Of a stretch of DNA of 64,000 nt, positions 8,169 to 15,600 are shown piece by piece. This DNA is from Gelatiniphilus marinus (lineage in GTDB: Bacteria > Bacteroidota > Bacteroidia > Flavobacteriales > Flavobacteriaceae): NCBI RefSeq assembly GCF_042678305.1, contig NZ_JBHUDT010000005.1. The stretch is one strand, 5' to 3'. Each line of letters starts with the position of its first letter. Position 1 is the stretch's first letter. The position numbers were made by a program, and so were the translations under genes. The notes beneath the pieces were generated by a model. That model was not told where the DNA came from. It saw only the letters and a list, made by a program, of their open reading frames with translations, and did not search any database.

Positions 8169-8200
8169 CCCTGTCCAGACTCAAGGCAGGGGCTTTTTTT
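8169..8200 (+). terminator. Terminator of the short transcription unit
   Basis: CCCTG-T-CC pairs with GG-CAGGG around an 8-base loop, followed directly by GGC and seven T (8194-8200). A strong intrinsic terminator. Confidence 0.8.
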
Positions 8201-8352
8201 ATAGTTTTATAGAATACAATACAGTCTAAATTTTCTTTATTTTCAAGTTGCATTTATTGTTAAACAGCTGCATGTTTTATGTTGTGTTTAATGGTTTGGG
8301 TCGTTGGTAAAAGCATCAAATGGAAATAAGAACGTTATAAAAAAATATTATT

Positions 8353-8736
8353 ATGTCAGATCAAGTTATTTTAACAACCGGAATTTACGATATGATTAAA
8401 GATCATGTAAGAAGAAAAAAAGTAACCCAACAAGAAGAAGCGCTATTGCTTGAAGAATTAAGAGGGGCTAAACAGGTGCGTAGAAGAGAATTACCAAACG
8501 ACGTTGTAACGGTAAACCGTAGGGTAAAAATTATGGACCACACGGCAAATAAAGAAGAAGAATACATTTTCGTTTCTACCGATAAAAAGAATAACAAAAA
8601 GCGTAAATCTTCAATTTTAAGCGATATTGCCGTAGCTACAGTGGGCCGAAAAGTTGGCGATATTATTACTTGGCCTTTTAGAAATGGTGAAAAAAAGATC
8701 GAGATTTTACAGGTTGAAGCATTTCACCAAGCTTAA
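8353..8736 (+). CDS. GreA/GreB-type (Rnk-like) RNA polymerase secondary-channel protein
   Basis: 127 residues: a short N-terminal helical part (KDHVRRKKVTQQEEALLLEELRGAKQVRRRELP) and a C-terminal FKBP-like GreA/GreB domain (VVTVNRRVKIMDHTANKEEEYIFVS to GRKVGDIITWPFRNGEKKIEILQVEAF). The shortened coiled coil resembles Rnk, which binds RNA polymerase but lacks full cleavage-stimulating activity; which behaviour applies here cannot be told. Flavobacteria commonly carry this small paralogue beside a full-length GreA. It has its own terminator. Confidence 0.85.
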   Translation: MSDQVILTTGIYDMIKDHVRRKKVTQQEEALLLEELRGAKQVRRRELPNDVVTVNRRVKIMDHTANKEEEYIFVSTDKKNNKKRKSSILSDIAVATVGRKVGDIITWPFRNGEKKIEILQVEAFHQA

Positions 8737-8763
8737 GCAAAAGTTATTGTAAATATTTTAAGA

Positions 8764-8797
8764 AAACCTTGGATTTATAAATTCAAGGTTTTTTTGT
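8764..8797 (+). terminator. Terminator of the GreA-like gene
   Basis: AAACCTTG pairs with CAAGGTTT and the stem continues weakly inward (GGATTTA/TAAATTC); it is followed by TTTTTGTTTT. Confidence 0.8.
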
Positions 8798-8825
8798 TTT
8801 AATAAAAATTTCTTGAAACTAACCA

Positions 8826-8966
8826 ACCTCGAGACAGAGTCATAGAGGTATTTCGCTCGTATCATTTTGATCTTAGAATCAAAAATCGAAATTTGTTATT
8901 TAGATTTCTGATTTCTCGGGAATGATAATTTCAACAGAAACCCCGAGGCAGAGCCTCAAGGAATTC
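8826..8966. repeat. Decayed extragenic repeat
   Basis: The left part has CCTCGAGACAGAG and the right part CCCCGAGGCAGAGCCTCAAG, which contains the hairpin GAGGC-AGA-GCCTC; the middle is AT-rich with partial inverted repeats. It has the form of the CCTCGAGGCAGAGCCTCGAGG repeats seen in flavobacterial genomes (from general knowledge, degraded here). On the minus strand the hairpin may also end the TerB-DnaJ transcript. Confidence 0.4.
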
Positions 8967-8973
8967 TTTTCGA

Positions 8974-9732
8974 TTAAAACCCACGTTCTTTTTGTAACTG
9001 TTCGTAAGCCATTTGTACTTGCCTGAATTTTTCTTCGGCACCTTTTTGGTGTTCTTCACCTAAGTGGATCACTTTATCTGGGTGGTATTTTTTTGCCATT
9101 TTACGGTAGGCTTTTTTAATAGCATCGTTGGTAGCACTTTTATCAATTTCAAGAATTTTATACGCGTTGTCGCTACTGTTGTAAAACATGGCTTTAATGC
9201 TCTCGTAATCGCGAGAACTAATCCCTAAATAGCCTGCAATGGTATATATTTGATTAACTTCCTTTTGGGTTACAAAACCATCGGCTTTGGCAATACCAAA
9301 CAAAAAATGGATAAGCTGTAAACGCGAGGGGTGATCCATCATTTGTTTAATTTGCAAACACACTGGCCGTACCGAAATATTTTGCTTGCTTATGTTTTTA
9401 AATAATTTAAAGGCATTATTTGCTCGTTCTTTGCCGTACATGTTCAAGAATTGCTGGCGTACAAAATCCAGTTCGCGCTGGTCTTGCTTGCCATCTGCTT
9501 TTATAACCACCGAGGCTAATACGAGTAAGCTCACTTCAAAATCGCCAGATTGTGTTTGTGGGCGTTGTCTGGGTTGGGTTCTGTAGGTGGTTCTGCTTTG
9601 TCTGTTTTGTGTGCTGGTATTGTTGCTGGTCATGGCATCAACAATACTACCTAAAGCTAACCCTATTATGGCACCAATGGGTCCGCCAAACGACCAACCC
9701 AAAGAAGCTCCTATCCATTTTGAAAAACTCAT
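8974..9732 (-). CDS. TerB-J domain co-chaperone (DjlA-like)
   Basis: 252 residues. An N-terminal Gly-rich hydrophobic segment (about 5-35, SLGWSFGGPIGAIIGLALGS) may insert in the membrane. After a Gln/Arg/Thr linker comes a TerB helical domain (about 65-170, VLASVVIKADGKQDQRELDFVRQ with the DG...E acidic pair). A C-terminal J domain (about 190-252) carries the HPD motif in KKYHPDKVIH. The same order defines DjlA, a DnaK co-chaperone. It stands alone and upstream DNA is long and gene-free. Confidence 0.9.
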   Translation of the reverse strand: MSFSKWIGASLGWSFGGPIGAIIGLALGSIVDAMTSNNTSTQNRQSRTTYRTQPRQRPQTQSGDFEVSLLVLASVVIKADGKQDQRELDFVRQQFLNMYGKERANNAFKLFKNISKQNISVRPVCLQIKQMMDHPSRLQLIHFLFGIAKADGFVTQKEVNQIYTIAGYLGISSRDYESIKAMFYNSSDNAYKILEIDKSATNDAIKKAYRKMAKKYHPDKVIHLGEEHQKGAEEKFRQVQMAYEQLQKERGF

Positions 9733-10128
9733 CTAATTTATTCTTCTTTTTAAAAATCCAAATATACTATTGTTAGTTTGATTTTTTATGGTTTTGTTAC
9801 ATGGCTGTGTTTTATTTCTTTTCAAAAAAGAATGCTCCCTATGCTTGGTGCAATCCTAACGTATTTGTTTGCTAGCTAATTTTAAAATTGAAAGTTGTTT
9901 TTATTTTTGCAGAGGTTTGTTTAACGGCTCCGGCTATGAGTAGTTGGGGATTTTATGCCATAACTTTTCGGTTAATAACTTGACTTTAAAGATAAAAAAC
10001 TAACTTTGATTAAGCACCAAAACGGCTATTATTTATGCCTGCTGTTACCAAAGCATTTTTGTTTTTGCCTTTTTATTTGCATATTTACAAATAATTATAC
10101 AAATTTGCAATAAATCAAATCCGCAATT
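9733..10128. other. Gene-free stretch at the left edge of the R-M island
   Basis: No ORF of note. It contains TTAACGGCTCCGGCTATGAG (9921-9940), which from memory resembles a dispersed flavobacterial sequence, and a diverged copy occurs on the far side of the R-M genes (12484-12504). Just before the DUF6471 gene are two direct repeats TACAAAT (10086-10092 and 10098-10104), 12 bases apart, a plausible operator for that regulator. Confidence 0.4.
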
Positions 10129-10404
10129 ATGTCAGATTGGAATGATAAAGTCAAACGCTTGTTGAAGTCAGAATTGGTTCGTAGAGGAATTTCAAATTCA
10201 GACTTGGCAAGTATGCTGGAACAAATCGGAATTGAAGAAACAAAATCAAGTATCGATAGTAAAATCAGTCGAGGTACTTTTAGTGCATCTTTCTTTTTGC
10301 AATGTTTGACTGTAATTGGTTGTGAAAAAATAGAAATTGAAGAATACGAAAATCAATTATCAATTGCTGCTGAACCAGAAGCAGATTATAACCAAAAAAA
10401 ATAA
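10129..10404 (+). CDS. DUF6471-type small HTH-like protein, likely R-M controller
   Basis: 91 residues with the pattern WNDKVKRLLKSELVRRGISN followed by a helix-turn-helix-like segment and SKISRGTFSASFFLQCLTVIG. This matches my recollection of the DUF6471 family: short predicted DNA-binding proteins often found next to methyltransferases. It ends 4 bases before the methyltransferase start, so the two are co-transcribed. The HTH-like fold and the TACAAAT repeats upstream suggest it times expression as C proteins do in other type II systems; that is inference. The charged C-terminal tail is poorly structured. Confidence 0.7.
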   Translation: MSDWNDKVKRLLKSELVRRGISNSDLASMLEQIGIEETKSSIDSKISRGTFSASFFLQCLTVIGCEKIEIEEYENQLSIAAEPEADYNQKK

Positions 10405-10408
10405 CAAA

Positions 10409-11749
10409 ATGCCGAAAGTTAAATTTATAGATTTGTTTGCAGGACTTGGTGGGATAAGGTTGGGTTTTGAAAAGTCTTTTACAGAATTAGGTTTTGAAAC
10501 GGAATGTGTAATGACATCTGAAATTAAACCTTATGCAGTCCAAACATTATCAACCAATTTTAATCACGATTATTTTGTTGGCGATATTTTTAAGGTTGAA
10601 AACGAACAAATTCCTGATTTTGATTTTTTATTGGGTGGTTTTCCTTGTCAAGCATTTAGTGCTGCTGGAAATCGTCACGGATTTGCTGAAACGAGAGGAA
10701 CATTGTTTTTTGAAATTGAAAGAATTTTAAGAGATAAAAATCCCTATGGATTTATATTGGAAAATGTTGAAGGACTTGTTAAGCACGATTTAGAAAACAA
10801 AAACGATAAAATAGGAAGAACATTATCTACCATTCTATACAAGTTAAAGGATGAATTAGGGTATAATGTTACTTGGAAAGTATTAGATTCCATTGACTTT
10901 GGTTTACCTCAATCACGTAAACGAATTTTTATTGTAGGCACAAAAGATGAAACCGCGAAATTGAATTTTAGTACAAAACAATTTAAACCTCTAAAAACTA
11001 TTTTAGAAAAAGGTTTAGAAACAATTAAGTCCGATTTCACAGAAAAGCTGTTCAAACATTTTGAAATGGAAGATTTATATGGGAAGTCCATTAAAGATAA
11101 AAGAGGTGGTGATAACAATATTCACAGTTGGGATATTGGAATTAAGGGCGAAGTTTCTGATGAACAGATTAATTTATTGAATAAACTTTTTAAAGAAAGA
11201 CGAAAAAAGCATTGGGCAGAAAAAATTGGCATTGATTGGATGGATGGAATGGCTTTGACTTTAAAACAAATCTCAACATTTCATAAAAGTGATAATCTCA
11301 AAGTTTTATTAGATGATTTGGTTAAAAAAGGATATTTAAGATTTGAACATCCAAAAAAATTAGTTCGTGAGGAAACTGAAAATGGTGAAAAGAAATATCG
11401 TGTCTTTGATGAAACAAAACCTAAAGGCTACAATATCGTAACTGGAAAATTGAGTTTTGAAATTAATAAAATATTGAATCCTGACGATATTGCACCAACG
11501 CTTGTTGCTACTGACGTTTCACGTTTGGCGGTTCCAGACAATGGGGGTTTACGAAGATTAACAATAAGAGAAGGGTTACGGTTATTTGGTTATCCCGAAT
11601 GGTATGAAATTCCGGTAAAAGAAACAGAGGCTTTTGATTTATTAGGAAATACAGTTGCTGTTCCTGTAGTTGAACACGTTGCAAGTCAAGTTGCCCAAAT
11701 TTTCAAAGCAAATTATCAAGTTAAAGATTTACCAGTTGAAGCAGTATAG
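10409..11749 (+). CDS. DNA (cytosine-5) methyltransferase of a type II R-M system
   Basis: Adds a methyl group to C5 of cytosine in the recognition site. All core motifs are present: I (FIDLFAGLGGIRLGFE), IV with catalytic C80 (GGFPCQAFSAAG), VI (ENVEGL), VIII (QSRKRIFIVG), a long target-recognition region (about 190-380), IX (LTIREGLRLFGYPEWYEIP) and X (LLGNTVAVPVVEHVA). The start is the ATG at 10409, 4 bases after the DUF6471 stop; a longer frame overlapping that gene has no homology. 446 residues. Its 3' end overlaps that of the convergent endonuclease by 34 bases. Confidence 0.96.
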   Translation: MPKVKFIDLFAGLGGIRLGFEKSFTELGFETECVMTSEIKPYAVQTLSTNFNHDYFVGDIFKVENEQIPDFDFLLGGFPCQAFSAAGNRHGFAETRGTLFFEIERILRDKNPYGFILENVEGLVKHDLENKNDKIGRTLSTILYKLKDELGYNVTWKVLDSIDFGLPQSRKRIFIVGTKDETAKLNFSTKQFKPLKTILEKGLETIKSDFTEKLFKHFEMEDLYGKSIKDKRGGDNNIHSWDIGIKGEVSDEQINLLNKLFKERRKKHWAEKIGIDWMDGMALTLKQISTFHKSDNLKVLLDDLVKKGYLRFEHPKKLVREETENGEKKYRVFDETKPKGYNIVTGKLSFEINKILNPDDIAPTLVATDVSRLAVPDNGGLRRLTIREGLRLFGYPEWYEIPVKETEAFDLLGNTVAVPVVEHVASQVAQIFKANYQVKDLPVEAV

Positions 11750-12405
11750 CCTTTTTGGATTTTGTCCATAAATAGTGCAGTTGCTTTGTCGTGTCTTGTT
11801 TTTCCGTATTTGTATTGGTTTTCTTGAAAAGCATTTAAAAACTCCAAAGCAGAATTGAAAGGCTTGAATTTAGTTCTGTCGTTATTGTACCATTTAATTG
11901 GTCTAATATTAACTAAATCGCCTTGTTTCACTTGACATTTTAATGGCCAGTCGCCACTTGGTCCAGTTATTTCCCAAATTTTTTTTAACCAAACATCAGC
12001 TATCTCAATTGCTCCATCTACCATTTTATATCCAAAAATCAAATAATCAGAGTCAAGTCTATATGGAAAATCAATGATTGAACGTCTATAAGCCATAAAA
12101 TTGGCTACATCAAAATTTGCTGCTTTATCATAGTCAAAAGATTTTACTTCAACCAATCCTTTTTCTGGGTCGTCAACATCTAAATTAAGGTCTGGAAAGT
12201 CTTGCGCGTTTGGTTTTAATCTATATTCAACATTATTCTTTTCTAACCAAGCAGCCAACCATTCTTGAATTAGGTTTCCAACAGTATCTTTAGCTTTTAC
12301 AGTTATTGTGAGATCTTTGAGCGTAAATTTTATATTCCCTTTTTCGCCTATTATTTTGTATTCTTTGGTCAGTTTTTTATATAACTGTTCAGGTGTTAAT
12401 TTCAT
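11716..12405 (-). CDS. Type II restriction endonuclease, probably NgoBV/NlaIV-like
   Basis: 229 residues, convergent with and overlapping the methyltransferase, as expected for a compact R-M pair. The catalytic core looks like PD-(D/E)xK: DFPDLNLDVDDPEKGLVEVK, with the acidic residue and EVK correctly spaced. The flanking KAKDTVGNLIQEWLAAWLE and ANFMAYRRSIIDFPYRLDSDYLIFGYK recall the RE_NgoBV family, whose known members cut GGNNCC; I am fairly sure of endonuclease, less of the subfamily and site. It has its own -7 candidate on the minus strand (TATATTTG, 12439 to 12432), so expression is independent of the methyltransferase. Confidence 0.8.
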   Translation of the reverse strand: MKLTPEQLYKKLTKEYKIIGEKGNIKFTLKDLTITVKAKDTVGNLIQEWLAAWLEKNNVEYRLKPNAQDFPDLNLDVDDPEKGLVEVKSFDYDKAANFDVANFMAYRRSIIDFPYRLDSDYLIFGYKMVDGAIEIADVWLKKIWEITGPSGDWPLKCQVKQGDLVNIRPIKWYNNDRTKFKPFNSALEFLNAFQENQYKYGKTRHDKATALFMDKIQKGYTASTGKSLT

Positions 12406-12612
12406 TCAGATTTGTTGATTTACTTAAATTCCAAATATAGTTAAATTTATGTCGATAGCACGATTATCAATATGTTGGGTAATGGCACGCAGATATGAGC
12501 AGTTTTAACGACTTATATCCGATGTTAACCTAAGTTACATTTTTTTCTGACAAAGTTAAGCAATATACTAAACTGCCATAAACAGAGATTCTATTACTTG
12601 CTCAGGAATTTA
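12406..12612. other. Right edge of the R-M island
   Basis: No gene. It holds the endonuclease promoter candidate (12432-12439) and GGCACGCAGATATGAGCAGTT (12484-12504; 14 or so of 20 bases agree with 9926-9945 in the same orientation). The alpha-2-macroglobulin stop codon follows at 12613. Confidence 0.35.
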
Positions 12613-15600
12613 CTATCTCTCAACCACAACCCATTGCCCTTTCGTTCTTACCAAATACTCGTTATCGTACATCGCTTCCGCTTGAATACCAGGTAAATAA
12701 TAGGTACCTAAATAGGCTGCATTCAGTATCAGGTTAAAGGTTTTTGTACTGTGTTTTCCTTTTTCGGGCAAATCGAAATAAAAGTTTACGCGGTCGTCTC
12801 TAATATCTGTATATCGCGCTTGGCTTGTCGTGCTACTTCCAAAAGCGGTAAATCTGGTATTCACAATTTCCCATCCCGATGGGAAAATTTGGGTTAAAGC
12901 CACATCGTTAACCAGTTCGTTTTTTAAATTACTAACACGTACTGTGGCCACAAAATCCTGCCCTTGTTTTAACTTAGACACGTCAATGGTATTGCCTTTT
13001 AAATCTTTGTAGGCATACGATACACTTAAACCACGTTGTTCGGCAAGCTCGTGCCCAAGCGGTAATTTCCCCGAATTTAAAACACGCACATAAACCACAT
13101 TGTCCTTTTGGTTTGTAAAAGAAAGGTTATTTAAACCATCGTTTACTTGCAACTCGCGTTGTGCAATGGCACTTTTGGTGTCGATATTTTCTGTTTTACC
13201 ATTAATGGTGTAATTTATATTTAAGGCTTTTCCGCCGTTGGCGTTTACCATTTTTGCCATCGCCAATAAACTATAGGCTGTGGTTTGCGTGCTCATCCAT
13301 CGGTTGCTTGATAAGCTTTTAGCGATGTATTCTGCCAATTCGCGTTGCTTTGGGTTTTTGGTAAGCACCATGGTTTCTAAGGCCATAGCTCGATTTCTGT
13401 CTCTCGAACCATAGGTGTAATAATTATGTTTAACGGGTTTAAACTCGATATTTGCCGATTGCGAAATGTTATCACTCGCTTCTTTTTGTCCCGCTAAAGC
13501 ATAGGCCGCCGCGAGTCGCCATTTGGCTTCGTTAGATATTTCGGTGAATTCGCGCAGTCTGTTCATACTTGCCAAATCCGGACTTCCAGCCAAAGCCAAG
13601 GTATATAATCGGTAAGCTTGTGCTAAATCGGAATTATAAGTTCGGTAAGTTGGTCGCCATTGGCTCGCCGCTTGTTTTTGATAAGCAATCCAATTGCTTT
13701 TAAAGGTTAGCGGTAAAGCAAATCCTTTCTTTTCAGCCTCAATCATAAAATGACCCGCGTAACTGGTGCTCCAATCGTTTACAATGTTTTCACCCATCCA
13801 ATAACTCATGCCGCCATTTGGTTTTTGAAAATGTGCCATTCGTTTAATGCCGTTTTCAATATTGGTTTGAATCTCTTGCTTTTTCTGATGTGTTAAATCG
13901 AAAATATCGGTTAAAAATAACTGCGGAAACACACTCGATGTGGTTTGCTCTAAGCATCCATGCGGATATTGAATGAGGAATTGCAACCTGCGCGAAAAAT
14001 CCATTGGCGGTAATGTTGAAAACTCTAAAGTAGCAGAGTTTGTCCCATCAACACCAAAGGTTGAAAAGGTTAAGGTTTCAGTTGCATTCGCAGCTAAAGT
14101 TTTATCAATATGTTTTGATGTCATTGGATTTGGATTTACAACATCTAATTCTACTTTATAAGTTGATTTTTCGTCGTTTCCGGTGGCAATAACTTCAACG
14201 GTATTTATGCCTTTTGCTTTGCTAACGTCAAGTTGAAAATAGGTCATTTGCTCATCGGGTTTTGCGAAGCTTAAGGTTTTTGAATTCTTACCAATTACTG
14301 AAATGCCATCACTAAGTTTCAAACTAACAGCAACGTTTTTCACTTTGGGTTCCATAGCAAAAACGGTAACCGGAAGCGTTACTTTTTCACCCGGGCTTAA
14401 TTTCCGCGGAAGCGTTGCCAAAACCATTAAAGGTTTTTTAACCTCAACGGATTTATCGGTGCTTCCGTAAGCCTGGTTTTTATTATCGCCAGCAACAACC
14501 ATGGTACGCACTGCGCCAATGTAATTTGGCAGTGTTAGGGTATGCGATTTTTTCTCGCCGGCTTTTAAATGAAAAGGTCCTAAATAAGTAACCACAGGTT
14601 TAAAACGGTTTGCTTTTTTGTTTTTGCCGCCAGCTGTATAACCATCGCCACCAATAGCAAATACTTGGTCGATACTACCAGAATACGCACCAATAACATC
14701 ATCAAAAACATCCCAGGTTTTTACACCCAAGGCTTCGCGTTTGTAAAATTCGTCCCAAGCATTTGGGGTTTTAAAACGTGTTAAATCGAGCAAACCTTCT
14801 TCAACCATGGCAATCGTATAAGTCATGGATTTGTTGTTTTTTTCTGAAATATTTACTTGAAATGTTTCTTTTGGGCGCAGCACGTTGGGCATTTTTAACT
14901 GCGGTTCCAGTTTGGTGTTTGGGTCTTCAACCATAATTGGAATAACGCCGAATAAACGAATAGGTAAATCGTTTGCCGAAATAGCATGCGGTTGCAAAAG
15001 TGAGATATTTACAAATACATTGGGTGCCATTTCTGGAGTTATTGGCACATTAACCGTAGTTTCGCCTTGCTGTGTTTTTACCCATTTGTAATCCAAAACC
15101 TCGGTACCATTTTCAATACTCACCAAAGCACGCCCTTCGCTACCCGATTGAAAGGTGATTTTTGCCGTTTCGCCAACATTGTATGTTTCTTTATCGGCAG
15201 AAAATATGAGCATTTTAGCCGCTTCTTTATCGCCGGAGCTGGAATTGCTCCACCAGTTTTTGTAGAAATACGCGGTTCGTCCTGTGGCATGACCGCTTAT
15301 TGGGTCGATAATCCTGATGAGGTAACGCCCACGATCGCTATCCGGAATATTGATGTTTAAGGTGCTTTTTCCGTTGGCATCGGTATTTATTTTAGAGCTC
15401 AAATACGGTTTGTGATAACTGCTGGATACGTAACTTGACAGGTTATCGTAAGAGGAGTTCCACCACCAACGCCATTCAATTTTATAAACTTTTACTTCGA
15501 GGTTGTCGCGTTTTATGGGCTTGCCAAAAGCATCGACCACCACAACATCGAAGGTTTGGTTTTCATCTGTAAAAAACGAACCATAGGCATTTCCTTCGGG

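Noticed and set aside
8898..8912. Another TTATTTAGATT copy, possible iron site
   Set aside because: It lies inside a decayed repeat between a terminator and the end of a convergent gene, with no promoter box or downstream gene in the right place.
10337..10408. Longer methyltransferase start overlapping the DUF6471 gene
   Set aside because: The added 24 residues are out of the family and the ATG at 10409 fits motif I exactly.
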